A DNA stretch of 64,000 nucleotides from WHSW01 sp963749365 (GTDB lineage: Bacteria; Actinomycetota; Thermoleophilia; Solirubrobacterales; 70-9), in contig CAVVME010000003.1 of assembly GCA_963749365.1 (NCBI GenBank), forward strand, positions 124,001 through 188,000, given 5' to 3'. Of this stretch, positions 26,084 through 36,963 are shown piece after piece. The notes under the pieces were generated by a model. It searched no databases. It had not been told where the DNA came from and worked only from the letters and a program-made list of their open reading frames with translations. The translations under genes were made by a program, and so were the position numbers. Each line of letters starts with the position of its first letter. Positions within the stretch are counted from its first letter, which is position 1.

Positions 26084-26641
26084 ATGGCCGATTCGGAGCA
26101 GATCGTCCACGATGTCGCCGAGCGGGTGCGCGAGCTCGTTGCCGAGGCCGAGCAGCGAGCGGCGGCGATCGTCGCCGACGCCGAACGCGAGGCGAAAGCG
26201 ATTCGCGAGCGCGCCGAGGCGGAGGCAAAGGAGCGCCTCGGCGAGGTGCGTGAGGCGCTCGATCAGCTCCAGGGCAAGCTCGGCGGCGGCCCGGCCGCGG
26301 AACGGCAAGCCGAGGTCGAGCCCGGGCCGGTGATTGTCCCCGAGCCCGAGCCGCCCCCCGTCCCCGAGCCCGAGCCGCCGCCCGAGCCGCCTTCGCCGAC
26401 GCCCGAGCCGGAGCCACCGTCGATCCCGGAGCCGACCCCGCCGCCCGACGAGGGCACCCCGCCCGCGGCCGAAAACGGCGCCTCGAGGTCCGATGACACC
26501 GCCGGGGCGCGCCTCGTGGCGATGAACATGGCCCTTGACGGCGCCTCGCGCGAGCGGATCGCCGATCGGCTCAGAGACGACTTCGGGCTCGACGATCCGG
26601 GCCAGCTCGTCGACGAGGTGCTCGCCCTGGCGGCCAAGTAG
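26084..26641 (+). CDS. Coiled-coil protein with Pro/Glu linker, unknown function
   Basis: A 185-residue soluble protein in three parts: residues 1-65 a charged coiled coil (EQRAAAIVADAEREAKAIRE), residues 78-135 a PEPEPPP-type proline/glutamate linker, residues 140-185 a helical domain (GARLVAMNMALDGASRERIA, DDFGLDDPGQLVDEVLALA). The N-terminal part recalls the coiled coils of DivIVA-like and F-ATPase b-like proteins, but no family can be assigned. It sits directly behind uvrB; a role in repair is not implied by the sequence itself. Confidence 0.7.
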   Translation: MADSEQIVHDVAERVRELVAEAEQRAAAIVADAEREAKAIRERAEAEAKERLGEVREALDQLQGKLGGGPAAERQAEVEPGPVIVPEPEPPPVPEPEPPPEPPSPTPEPEPPSIPEPTPPPDEGTPPAAENGASRSDDTAGARLVAMNMALDGASRERIADRLRDDFGLDDPGQLVDEVLALAAK

Positions 26642-26656
26642 GCGCTCCGCCGGGCG

Positions 26657-27418
26657 TCAGTCGTCCGTCTCACCCTCCCAGACCGCGAACGGCGCCCCCT
26701 GTGGGTCGGAGAAGACCGCGATCCTGCCCTGGGGCATCTCCATCCGGAAGAGCTCCCGGGCGCCCAGCCCGGTTGCCTTCTCGGCCGCCTGGTCACGACC
26801 CTCGACCGCGAAGTAGGGCAGCCAGTTCGGGGGCTCGCCCTTCTGGGCGTCCATCACCCCGCCGTTCGAGCGCTCGCCGACCTTGACGATCGTGTAGGAC
26901 GGGCCGCCCTGCGTATCCATGGCCTCGGTGTACCAGCCGAACAGCGCGGCGTAGAACTCGAGTGCTCGGCCGGGGTCCGGCGTATGGAGCTCGTTCCAGG
27001 TCAGACAGCCCGGATCGTTGACGCGCCCGGCCCCGATCGACTCGCCCGGCTCCCAGACGCAGAGCATGGCGCCGGTCGGGTCCGCGAGCAGTGCCATCCG
27101 ACCCGCCTCCATGACGTCGAAGGGCTGCTCGATCACGTCCCCGCCGAGCTGGTCCGCCTTGGCGGCCGTCTCGTGGGCGCCGGCGACGGTGACGTAGCTG
27201 TTCCAATGCGGCGGGTGGTCGTCGGTGGAGTCGGGGATCGCGGCCACGTACTCGCCGCCGACCTTGCACATCGTGTAGGTACCGCCACCGGGGATCTCGT
27301 TGTCCTCGAAGTCCCAGCCCAGGAGCGCGCCGTAGAACTCCTTCGCGCCCGCGGCGTCGCTCGTCGTCAGGTCGACCCAGCTGAACGTCCCCGGTGCGTG
27401 CTCGGTCCTGGTTCCCAT
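26657..27418 (-). CDS. Two-domain VOC (glyoxalase/bleomycin-resistance fold) protein
   Basis: A 253-residue protein made of two VOC modules (about 10-125 and 135-250). Each starts with a strand-helix unit (TFSWVDLTTSDAAGAKEFYG; CLTWNELHTPDPGRALEFYA) and ends with a cofactor-edge strand (ALLADPTGAMLCVWEPG; AVFSDPQGAPFAVWEG). Such proteins often come from actinobacteria as hydroxylase- or glyoxalase-related enzymes of unknown substrate. A real Shine-Dalgarno (AAGGAG) precedes ATG 27418 by six bases. It is divergent from uvrA. Confidence 0.85.
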   Translation of the reverse strand: MGTRTEHAPGTFSWVDLTTSDAAGAKEFYGALLGWDFEDNEIPGGGTYTMCKVGGEYVAAIPDSTDDHPPHWNSYVTVAGAHETAAKADQLGGDVIEQPFDVMEAGRMALLADPTGAMLCVWEPGESIGAGRVNDPGCLTWNELHTPDPGRALEFYAALFGWYTEAMDTQGGPSYTIVKVGERSNGGVMDAQKGEPPNWLPYFAVEGRDQAAEKATGLGARELFRMEMPQGRIAVFSDPQGAPFAVWEGETDD

Positions 27419-27493
27419 CGTCTCTCCTTCGCATCGTCGTGCCGGCCGATCGCGACTCTAGCCCCCGCGGACGGGAACAGCCGTTCGCCTCCG

Positions 27494-27499
27494 TAGAAT
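27494..27499 (+). promoter_or_regulatory. -10 box TAGAAT before uvrA
   Basis: TAGAAT ends 8 bases before ATG 27508; this is a good match to the actinobacterial TANNNT consensus. Confidence 0.55.
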
Positions 27500-27507
27500 C
27501 GGGGCCG

Positions 27508-30471
<2,964 letters not shown>

Positions 30472-30476
30472 TCGCG

Positions 30477-31064
30477 ATGGGCGAGCTCGCCGGCTGGCGG
30501 ACCTGGTGGGCGAAGCGGCGCTGGTACGAGCGCAATCGGCGGCCGTTGCGGCGGCTGCGGATCGAACGCCACATGGCCCGCGCCGGCGCCTACGTCCGCT
30601 GGCCGATCGAGGGCGAGGTGCTCGAGGGGCTGGACTCGGGACGGCTGGCGGTCGGCGAGGGGACCCTGTTCGAGCCGGGGTGCTGGCTCACGCTCGCCCC
30701 CGAGGCCGAGATCCGGATCGGACGGGGGTGCTTTCTGAACCGCAACACGATGCTGGCCGCGCTCGAGCGGATCGAGATCGGCGACCACGTGATGTTCGCC
30801 AACGGCTGCTTCGTCGGCGACGCCGACCACCGCTACGACGATCCCGAGAAGCCGGTCACCTGGCAGGGCTTCGTGCCGCGGGGACCGGTGCAGATCGGAT
30901 CCAACGTCTGGTTCGGCGTCAACTGCGTCGTCACCGGCGGGGTCGAGATCGGCGACCGGGCCGTGATCGGCGCCAACTCGGTCGTCACCGGCGATATCCC
31001 CGCGGCGACGATCGCCGCCGGCGCACCCGCGAGGGTGATCCGCGAGATCGAGTTCAGGACATGA
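30477..31064 (+). CDS. Left-handed beta-helix (hexapeptide) acyltransferase
   Basis: A 195-residue protein with the maltose/galactoside O-acetyltransferase-like LbH fold. Hexapeptide turns run from about residue 70 to 180 (IRIGRGCFLNRNTML, IEIGDHVMFANGCFVGD, VQIGSNVWFGVNCVVTGGVE, IGANSVVTGDIPAATIAAG); ADHRYD contains the likely catalytic His. The N-terminus is unusually basic (WWAKRRWYERNRRPLRRLRI), suggesting membrane-surface or nucleic-acid association. It lies 5 bases behind uvrA and is probably co-transcribed. The acceptor is unknown. Confidence 0.85.
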   Translation: MGELAGWRTWWAKRRWYERNRRPLRRLRIERHMARAGAYVRWPIEGEVLEGLDSGRLAVGEGTLFEPGCWLTLAPEAEIRIGRGCFLNRNTMLAALERIEIGDHVMFANGCFVGDADHRYDDPEKPVTWQGFVPRGPVQIGSNVWFGVNCVVTGGVEIGDRAVIGANSVVTGDIPAATIAAGAPARVIREIEFRT

Positions 31065-31068
31065 CCGG

Positions 31069-31485
31069 CTAGCCGATCACCTGCACGATCACCGTGCGCT
31101 CGCGCGGGCGGTCGTCGAAGTCGATCAGCACGAGCTGCTGCCAAGTCCCGAGCGCCAGCCGTCCGCCGGTCACCGGCACCGTCTCGGAGGAGCCGACGAT
31201 CGAGGCGCGCTGGTGAGCGTGGGAGTTGCTGTCGTGGTTGAGCCGATTGTGCTCGTAGTCGCCCTCGACCGGGATCAGGCGGTCGAGCAGGGCGCGCAGG
31301 TCGGCGACGCCCCCGGGCTCGAACTCCATCGTCGTCAGCGCCGCGGTCGAGCCGCGGACGAAGGCGCCGGCCTGCCCCTCGTCGATGCCGCTTTCGGCGA
31401 CCGCGGCGGCGACCTCGCGGGTGATGTCGATCACGTCGGCGTCGCCGCCGGTCGAGAGCCGGATCTCTGCGGTGTGCACGGCCAT
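31069..31485 (-). CDS. yjbQ: YjbQ/UPF0047 family protein
   Basis: A 138-residue single-domain protein of the YjbQ group. EHNRLNHDSNSHAHQRASIV carries the conserved HDSNSHAH metal/active-site cluster, and LALGTWQQLVLIDFDDRPRER is the family end. Members have weak thiamin-phosphate synthase activity; their physiological role is unsettled. It is convergent with the acyltransferase gene (4 bases between stops). A TACGGT box lies 6 bases before ATG 31485. Confidence 0.9.
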   Translation of the reverse strand: MAVHTAEIRLSTGGDADVIDITREVAAAVAESGIDEGQAGAFVRGSTAALTTMEFEPGGVADLRALLDRLIPVEGDYEHNRLNHDSNSHAHQRASIVGSSETVPVTGGRLALGTWQQLVLIDFDDRPRERTVIVQVIG

Positions 31486-31491
31486 CAGCCC

Positions 31492-31497
31492 ACCGTA
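31492..31497 (-). promoter_or_regulatory. -10 box TACGGT before yjbQ
   Basis: TACGGT (minus strand) ends 6 bases before ATG 31485 and lies just past the hairpin at 31505-31530. Confidence 0.5.
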
Positions 31498-31504
31498 ATA
31501 CGAC

Positions 31505-31530
31505 GCGGGCCGGGAGGATCCCCGGCCCGC
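31505..31530 (-). terminator. Hairpin between the DUF378 gene and yjbQ
   Basis: GCGGGCCGGG and CCCGGCCCGC form a perfect 10-bp stem with a 6-base loop, 24 bases after the DUF378 stop on the minus strand. A short T-containing stretch (GTCGTATTA) follows in that direction. Confidence 0.6.
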
Positions 31531-31553
31531 GGTGCGTTGCGCGTTTCGCTGGG

Positions 31554-31778
31554 TCAGGTCCGGCGCGGGTGCGGCCCGACGCCGAACTCGTCGAGCAGCC
31601 TCGGCAGGAATACCAGTGCCGAGAGACCGACCAGGACATAGACCACGTCCGTGACCGTGCCGCTGCCGAAGATCTCGGCGATCACGTTGGTGTCGAAGAG
31701 GGCGACGATGCCCCAGTTCAACCCACCGACGATCATCAGCAGCAGGGCCAGGGGCTCCAGCTTCTTGACCATCTCCAT
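31554..31778 (-). CDS. DUF378 small membrane protein
   Basis: A 74-residue two-helix membrane protein. PLALLLMIVGGLNWGIVALF is the DUF378 hallmark; a second helix follows (TVTDVVYVLVGLSALVFL). ATG 31778 is chosen because GAGGA lies about seven bases upstream and the frame before it encodes a basic, non-conserved extension. Function unknown. Its mRNA probably ends at the hairpin at 31505. Confidence 0.85.
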   Translation of the reverse strand: MEMVKKLEPLALLLMIVGGLNWGIVALFDTNVIAEIFGSGTVTDVVYVLVGLSALVFLPRLLDEFGVGPHPRRT

Positions 31779-31904
31779 CTCGCGTCCTCGCTTTCGTTTG
31801 CGAAGCCTTACTCGCACGTCCATAGTGCGAATCGTTACAACCATGTACCCCGCGAGATTGGCGCGGTTACCAGGGGTTTCTGCCGCTGCAAGCGGCCTGG
31901 CTGA

Positions 31905-32840
31905 TCAGATCTCGGTCGCGGCCCAGTCGCCGCCGAAGCCGCCCGGCAGGCTCTCGTGCTCGAGATAGCGCCGGAAAGCGTCCAGCTCCTCCGGCTCGAT
32001 CGAGTAGGCGTGCTCGGGCCCGGGGAAGGACCGCTCGCGGACCTCGCGCGCGTACTCGCCGACCCCGCGCAGCATCTCGTCGTGAAGGTTGGCGTAGCGC
32101 TTGACGAACTTCGCCTGGCGGCCGCTGAAGACCCCGAGCAGGTCGTGCCAGACCAGCACCTGGCCGTCGGTCTCGACCCCGGCGCCGATCCCGATCACCG
32201 GCACGCTCAGCTTCGGCACCAGGACCGCGCTGATCGCGGACGGGACCGCCTCGAAGACGATCGCGAAGCAGCCGGCCGCCTGCAGCGCCAGCGCCTCGTC
32301 GGCGATCCTCACCGCCTGGTGGGCGGTCTTGCCCTGCGCCTTGAACCCGCCGAGCGCGGTCGCCGTCTGTGGGGTCAATCCGACATGCCCCATGACCGGG
32401 ATCCCGGCCCGCACGATCGCCCGCGCCCGCTCGACGGAGATCCCGCCGCGCTCGAGCTTGACGACCTCGCAGCCGGCCTCCTTTACGTAGCGCATCGCGC
32501 TCTCAATCGCCTGCTCGTCGGAGCTCTCGTAGGAGCCGAAGGGCAGGTCGCCGACCAGGATCGGAGTACGGAGCCCGCGCCGCACCGCCCGCGCCAGGAC
32601 CAGCATCTCGTCGAGGCTGATCGGCGTCGTCGAGGAGTGCCCGAGCACCGTCATCGCGGCCGAGTCACCGCAGAGGACCAGGTCGACGCCCGCCGCCTCG
32701 GCGATCTCGGCCGAGGGGTAGTCGTAGGCCGTCACCATCACGATCGGCTCCGCGTTCAGCTTCATCTCCGCGATGCGCGGCAGCGTCATCGGCTCGCGCT
32801 CGGGGTCGTGCTCGACGGTCCGCTGGGTGTGTGAGCTCAT
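31905..32840 (-). CDS. panB: 3-methyl-2-oxobutanoate hydroxymethyltransferase
   Basis: A 311-residue TIM barrel that makes ketopantoate from 2-oxoisovalerate and methylene-THF, the first committed step to pantothenate and CoA. Motifs VTAYDYPSAEIAEAAGVD, VLCGDSAAMTVLGHSST, VMGHVGLTPQTATALGG and VIGIGAGVETDGQVLVWHD are all present. ATG 32840 has a good Shine-Dalgarno (AAAGGAG). It is the last gene of the DUF2520-panC-panB operon, 22 bases after panC. Confidence 0.96.
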   Translation of the reverse strand: MSSHTQRTVEHDPEREPMTLPRIAEMKLNAEPIVMVTAYDYPSAEIAEAAGVDLVLCGDSAAMTVLGHSSTTPISLDEMLVLARAVRRGLRTPILVGDLPFGSYESSDEQAIESAMRYVKEAGCEVVKLERGGISVERARAIVRAGIPVMGHVGLTPQTATALGGFKAQGKTAHQAVRIADEALALQAAGCFAIVFEAVPSAISAVLVPKLSVPVIGIGAGVETDGQVLVWHDLLGVFSGRQAKFVKRYANLHDEMLRGVGEYAREVRERSFPGPEHAYSIEPEELDAFRRYLEHESLPGGFGGDWAATEI

Positions 32841-32862
32841 CTGGACTCCTTTCGGGCGGGCT

Positions 32863-33720
32863 TCAGGTCCCGCCGATCACGACGTTGTCGATCAGACGCG
32901 CGGGTCCGATCCGCGCCGCCACGGCGACCAACACCGGGCGTCCGTTGAAGCTTGTCGCCGGCGCCAGGCTCTCGGCGTCGCGGGCCTCGAGGTACTCCGG
33001 CTCGATCCCGGCGGCGTCGAGCTCGGCGCGGCCGGCGGCCAGCGCCTCGGCGGCCGAGCCGCCGCCCGCAGCGGCTCGCTCGGCCGCCGCGAGCGCGCTG
33101 CTCAGCGCCGCCGCCCGCTGGCGCTGATCGGCGTCGAGGTAGGCGTTTCGCGAGCTCAGCGCCAGGCCATCGGCGGCGCGCACCGTCGGCAGGACGACGA
33201 TCTCGACCGCGAAGTCGAGGTCGCGGACCATGCGCCGGATCACGAGCGCCTGCTGGGCGTCCTTCTGGCCGAAGAAGGCGAGGTCGGGAGCGACGCTGTT
33301 GAGCAGCTTCGCGACCACGGTGGTGACGCCGCGGAAGTGCTCGCTGCCGCGCCCGGCAGGATCGCCCTCGAGTATCCGGGTGAGCTCGCCGCCGACCTCG
33401 ACCGTGGTCGCGAACCCGGGCGGGTAGACCTCCTCCGGCTCGGGGGTGTAGACGAGGTCGACGCCGTGCGATCGGGCCAGCTCTAGGTCCCGGGCCTCGT
33501 CCCGCGGATAGGCGTCGGCGTCCTCGCCGGGCCGAAACTGGGCGGGATTCACGAACAGGCTCATGACCACCGTCGGGCAGCGCTCCCGCCCCGCAGCGAG
33601 CAGCGAGAGGTGGCCCTCGTGCAGGGCGCCCATCGTCGGCACGAGGCCGATCGGACGGCCGTCCTCGCGGGCCGGGGCCAGCGCCGCGCGCAGCTCCGTC
33701 TTCGTGCGCGCGACCCTCAT
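32863..33720 (-). CDS. panC: Pantothenate synthetase
   Basis: A 285-residue nucleotidyltransferase-fold ligase that joins pantoate to beta-alanine with ATP. The HIGH-like motif is VPTMGALHEGHLSLL, the pantoate site FVNPAQFRPGEDADAYPR, the ATP region FFGQKDAQQALVIRRM, and SSRNAYLDADQR closes the active site. ATG 33720 overlaps the stop of the DUF2520 gene (ATGA). No aspartate decarboxylase (panD) is in the window. Confidence 0.96.
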   Translation of the reverse strand: MRVARTKTELRAALAPAREDGRPIGLVPTMGALHEGHLSLLAAGRERCPTVVMSLFVNPAQFRPGEDADAYPRDEARDLELARSHGVDLVYTPEPEEVYPPGFATTVEVGGELTRILEGDPAGRGSEHFRGVTTVVAKLLNSVAPDLAFFGQKDAQQALVIRRMVRDLDFAVEIVVLPTVRAADGLALSSRNAYLDADQRQRAAALSSALAAAERAAAGGGSAAEALAAGRAELDAAGIEPEYLEARDAESLAPATSFNGRPVLVAVAARIGPARLIDNVVIGGT

Positions 33721-34514
33721 CGCCGTGCCTCCGCGAGCGCCTCGGTGCGCTCGACCAGCGCCTCGTAGAGCTCGACGAGCTCGGGCGCGTCGGCGCGCAG
33801 CGCGTCGAGCTGGCGCGCGACCGTTGCCCGGTCGCCGCGCGCGACCGGCCCGGTGAGGGCCTCGCGGCCGCGCTCGGACCAGTTCGCCGCCGTGCGCAGG
33901 ACGATCGGGGCGAGCAGGTCGCGCGCGTCCGGCACCCCTGCCGCCGCGAGCATCTCCGCCGCCGACTCCTCGAGCGTGACCAGGAAGTTTGAGGCGACGC
34001 ACGCGGCGGCGTGATAGAGGGCGCGGTCAGCCTCGGCGACCTCGAACGGCGTCATCCCGAGTCGCAGCGCGAGCGCCTGCGCGAAGCCGAGTGCCCCGGG
34101 AGTCGAGCCGGCGATCGCGCATGGCGAGCCGGTCAGCTCGGCGGCGGGGTCGGGGACGGTCTGCAGCGGGTGCAGCGAGAAGGTCTGCGCACCCGCCGCC
34201 CTCGCCGGCGCCAGCGCCTCCAGGGTGGTCGCGCCGCTGACGTGGCCGACCAGCTCGAGCGGCGGGACCGCCTCCGAGGCGACGGCGGCCGCGTCGGCGA
34301 TCGCGTCGTCGGGCACGCAGAGGAGGGCCGCGCCCGCGGCGCGACAGGCGGCGAGGGCGTCCTCGCGGCCGGCCACCCTGACCTCGATCCCGGCCCTGCG
34401 GGCGGCCGCAGCGAGCGAGCTCCCGACCCGACCCGCGCCGACGATCGCGACCGCCGGCAGCGGTGCCTCGGTCGCGCTCTCGGTGATCGGGGGATCCCGT
34501 TCCAGTTCCCGCAT
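33717..34514 (-). CDS. Rossmann/DUF2520 protein, candidate ketopantoate reductase
   Basis: A 265-residue NAD(P)-binding protein. Residues 20-100 form a Rossmann domain (VAIVGAGRVGSSLAAAARRA, AALLCVPDDAIADAAAV, LVGHVSGATTLEAL); the rest is the all-helical DUF2520 domain (RALYHAAACVASNFLVTLEE). The fold resembles 6-phosphogluconate-dehydrogenase-type reductases such as ketopantoate reductase. No panE is present between panB and panC, and this gene is coupled to panC by ATGA, so it plausibly reduces ketopantoate, like the PanG enzyme described in Francisella. That function is an inference. ATG 34514 has no clear ribosome site. Confidence 0.85.
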   Translation of the reverse strand: MRELERDPPITESATEAPLPAVAIVGAGRVGSSLAAAARRAGIEVRVAGREDALAACRAAGAALLCVPDDAIADAAAVASEAVPPLELVGHVSGATTLEALAPARAAGAQTFSLHPLQTVPDPAAELTGSPCAIAGSTPGALGFAQALALRLGMTPFEVAEADRALYHAAACVASNFLVTLEESAAEMLAAAGVPDARDLLAPIVLRTAANWSERGREALTGPVARGDRATVARQLDALRADAPELVELYEALVERTEALAEARR

Positions 34515-34658
34515 CGGAATACCAGACGGCTCGCTGGGTGCTTGCTGTCGCGGTGCCGGCCCTCGCCGGCGGTCGTCCGCGCCCGCAGGGGGTCGCGGCG
34601 TGCCCAGCATTCTACCGACGCGGCCGCGGCCGGTCTCGGCGTGCGCCCCGCCTCGGGA

Positions 34659-34664
34659 TACCAT
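34659..34664 (+). promoter_or_regulatory. -10 box TACCAT before the small leader frame and udg
   Basis: TACCAT ends 6 bases before GTG 34671, not before the udg start at 34715, so the first codon of the mRNA would be that of the small frame. Confidence 0.45.
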
Positions 34665-34670
34665 CGGCGG

Positions 34671-34718
34671 GTGCCGATCGACGAGGTCCTGCACCGCCGC
34701 CACGGCGCTGGGTCGTGA
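34671..34718 (+). CDS. Possible 15-codon leader peptide coupled to udg
   Basis: GTG 34671 opens a 15-residue frame (MPIDEVLHRRHGAGS) whose TGA overlaps the GTG of the uracil-DNA glycosylase gene. Its start sits exactly 6 bases after a TACCAT box, the arrangement seen for leaderless genes in this window. It may be a translated upstream frame that delivers ribosomes to udg. Being so short it could be chance. Confidence 0.35.
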   Translation: MPIDEVLHRRHGAGS

Positions 34719-35392
34719 CCGGGACGTCCGAGCAGCGGCGCGAGCGGCTGGTCGAGCTCTACCGCGAGGTCTCGACCTGCACCCGCTGCGCCCTGCACGC
34801 CGGGCGCACGCAGGCGGTTTTCGGATCCGGCAACGCCGATGCCGAGCTGATGTTCATCGGCGAGGCGCCCGGAGCCGAGGAGGACCGCCAAGGCCTGCCG
34901 TTCGTCGGTCGTGCCGGCCAGCTTCTGACCGAGCTCCTGGAGGGGATCGGGTTGAAGCGCGAGGACGTCTTCATCGCCAACATCCTCAAGTCACGCCCGC
35001 CGGGAAACCGGGACCCGTTGCCGGACGAGATCGAGGCCTGCTGGCCCTATCTGGAGCGCCAGATCCAGCTGATCGAGCCACGGGTGATCGCGACCCTAGG
35101 CAATTTCGCGACCAAGCGGATCACCGGCAACCGGGCGGGGATCACGCGCGTGCGCGGTGCACCTCAGGTGCACGAGCTCGCCGGTCGGACCGTGTTCGTC
35201 TTCCCGCTCCTGCACCCGGCGGCGGCGCTTCGGACCCGGTCACTTGTCGAGACCCTGCGCGAGGACTTCAGCGCCCTCGCCACCCAGCTCCGGGAGCCTC
35301 TCCCCGAGCCGTTGTCGACCCCTGAGTCGGCAATGGATCCCGGCGAGGCGGACCGTGATCGCGCCGATCAGCTCGACCTGTTCGGCGGGTGA
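34715..35392 (+). CDS. udg: Family 4 uracil-DNA glycosylase
   Basis: A 225-residue iron-sulfur glycosylase that removes uracil from DNA. Motif 1 is GEAPGAEEDRQGLPFVGRAG; the second active-site motif is PLLHPAAALR. Cysteines CTRC (near residue 22), NIL-x-S and ACWPYL residues supply the [4Fe-4S] ligands. The C-terminal DQLDLFGG end is reminiscent of a clamp-binding QxxxLFx motif. GTG 34715 overlaps the leader frame; the stop overlaps tsaE as GTGA. Confidence 0.92.
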   Translation: MTGTSEQRRERLVELYREVSTCTRCALHAGRTQAVFGSGNADAELMFIGEAPGAEEDRQGLPFVGRAGQLLTELLEGIGLKREDVFIANILKSRPPGNRDPLPDEIEACWPYLERQIQLIEPRVIATLGNFATKRITGNRAGITRVRGAPQVHELAGRTVFVFPLLHPAAALRTRSLVETLREDFSALATQLREPLPEPLSTPESAMDPGEADRDRADQLDLFGG

Positions 35393-35853
35393 CGGCGACG
35401 ATCACCGAGGCGGCGTCGCAGACCGAGGCGGTCGGCTCGCGGCTCGCGGCCGAGCTCTCTCCGGGTGACCTCGTCCTGGTCAGCGGTGAGCTCGGCAGCG
35501 GCAAGACGACCCTGATCCGAGGCGCCTGCCGGGCGTTGGGCGTCGACGGGCCGGTCGTCTCGCCGACATTTACGATCGGCCGCCGCTATCGCGGCCGGGT
35601 CCCGATCTCGCACCTCGACCTCTACCGGCTGGGGGAGCTCTCCGGCGAGGAGCCGGCGCTGCTCGACGACTACCTGACGCCCGATGCGATCGCGTTCATC
35701 GAGTGGCCACGGCCCGCCGCCGAGCTCGCCCTTGGCGACGGGGTCGAGGTCGCACGGCTGGTCGAGATCCGCCACGCCGGCGGCGACCGGCGCCGGATCG
35801 AGATCGTGCCGGCCAGCGGCCCGGCGGCTGCACGTGATTCGGGAGCTGTCTAG
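35389..35853 (+). CDS. tsaE: tRNA threonylcarbamoyladenosine biosynthesis ATPase TsaE
   Basis: A 154-residue P-loop protein (VSGELGSGKTTLIRG) with SPTFTIGRRY and HLDLYRL, the TsaE family landmarks. It drives turnover of the TsaBD complex that makes t6A37 in ANN-decoding tRNAs. GTG 35389 overlaps the udg stop. Its own TAG stop is part of a CTAG shared with the convergent lipoprotein gene. tsaB and tsaD follow 380 bases later. Confidence 0.93.
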   Translation: MTATITEAASQTEAVGSRLAAELSPGDLVLVSGELGSGKTTLIRGACRALGVDGPVVSPTFTIGRRYRGRVPISHLDLYRLGELSGEEPALLDDYLTPDAIAFIEWPRPAAELALGDGVEVARLVEIRHAGGDRRRIEIVPASGPAAARDSGAV

Positions 35854-36152
35854 GGATTTGTCGCGTCGTCGAGAGCGTCCTGCGCGTCGTCGACGGCTTG
35901 GTCTGCGGCGTCCTGGGCACCCTCGGCAGCCTCCTCGGCCGCATCCTCGATCTCGTCGGCGTTGCCGCCGGCGTCCTCAGCCGCGTCCTGCACGTCCTCG
36001 GCAGTCTCCTCGGCCGTCTCCTGGGCGTTGTCGATCGCCTCCTGGGCCTCGTCCTCGGCGCTGTCACCGCAGCCCGACCAGACGGCCCCCGTTGCGGCGA
36101 TCGCGAGCACGGCGACCACGGTCATGCCGCGACGTCCCTCGGGTGCGCTCAT
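35850..36152 (-). CDS. Small Ala/Asp/Glu-rich lipoprotein
   Basis: A 100-residue protein with a signal peptide (VVAVLAIAATGAVWSGCGD) whose Cys near residue 28 fits a lipobox-like site. The mature part is an acidic, alanine-rich helix with heptad-like spacing (AQETAEETAEDVQDAAEDAG, EDAAEEAAEGAQDAADQAVD), probably an extended coiled coil on the outer surface. A strong Shine-Dalgarno (AAAGGAG) precedes ATG 36152. It is inserted, in reverse, between tsaE and tsaB. No family assigned. Confidence 0.75.
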   Translation of the reverse strand: MSAPEGRRGMTVVAVLAIAATGAVWSGCGDSAEDEAQEAIDNAQETAEETAEDVQDAAEDAGGNADEIEDAAEEAAEGAQDAADQAVDDAQDALDDATNP

Positions 36153-36215
36153 CCATTGCTCCTTTCGGGTTCGAGATCTCCGCCCGCCGGCGGCGGCGCG
36201 CGGATCCTAGACATC

Positions 36216-36221
36216 TAGTCT
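36216..36221 (+). promoter_or_regulatory. -10 box TAGTCT before tsaB
   Basis: TAGTCT ends 7 bases before TTG 36229, supporting that TTG as start of a leaderless mRNA. Confidence 0.5.
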
Positions 36222-36228
36222 CCCCGGC

Positions 36229-36963
36229 TTGGCGGCGTCAACGGATCCGGACGCAATTCTGGGAGCCGACACGGCCACCGCCGAGACCGTTGTCGCCCTT
36301 GTCCGCGGCGATCAAGTGCTCGCCGAGCGTGCCGCGATCCCGGGCCGCGCCGGGCGTCCCAGGCATGCCTCGGCGCTGCTCGAGCAGCTGTTCGAGGTCG
36401 TCGAGTCGAACGGCGGCTGGGCGGGTATCGGCCTGCTCGCGATCGGCATCGGCCCCGGCACCTTCACCGGGCTCCGGGTCGGGATCACGACCGCGCGGGC
36501 GTTGGCACAGGCGCGGGGACTGGCGCTCGCGCCAGTCGGCTCGCTGGCCGCGCTCGCTCGCGGGATCGCCCCCGGCGCGGAGGCGGGGCGGGGCCGATTG
36601 CCGATCCTCGACGCGCGCCGAGACGAGGTCTTCGCGGCGCTCTACGGGACCGACGGGGAGGAGCTCTGGGAGCCGTTCGTGGTGACGCCGCAGCGGCTCG
36701 CCGAGCGCGTCGCCCAGCTCGGTGCCGCTCCGATAGCGGCCGGCGATGGCTCGCTACGATTTCGAGCGCAGCTCGAGGCCGCGGGCGTGGAGGTGCTCCA
36801 CGACGCGGATCCGGCGCACCGAATGGCGGCCCGCAACGTCTGCGCGCTCGCCGAAACGGTTGCCGCGGAGCCTCCCGAGCGAGTGAAGCCGATCTACCTG
36901 AGACGACCCGACGCAGAGGTTTGGCGTGAACGAGGAAATCGTGGCCCCGAGGCGAGGAGCTGA
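36229..36963 (+). CDS. tsaB: t6A biosynthesis protein TsaB
   Basis: A 244-residue ASKHA-fold scaffold partner of TsaD. ILGADTATAETVVALVRGDQ opens the fold; GIGPGTFTGLRVGITTARAL is diagnostic. Members lack the catalytic metal site of TsaD and act by complex formation. TTG 36229 follows the -10 box; the next ATG-like starts would delete the first strand. The C-terminus overlaps rimI by 38 bases. Confidence 0.92.
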   Translation: MAASTDPDAILGADTATAETVVALVRGDQVLAERAAIPGRAGRPRHASALLEQLFEVVESNGGWAGIGLLAIGIGPGTFTGLRVGITTARALAQARGLALAPVGSLAALARGIAPGAEAGRGRLPILDARRDEVFAALYGTDGEELWEPFVVTPQRLAERVAQLGAAPIAAGDGSLRFRAQLEAAGVEVLHDADPAHRMAARNVCALAETVAAEPPERVKPIYLRRPDAEVWRERGNRGPEARS

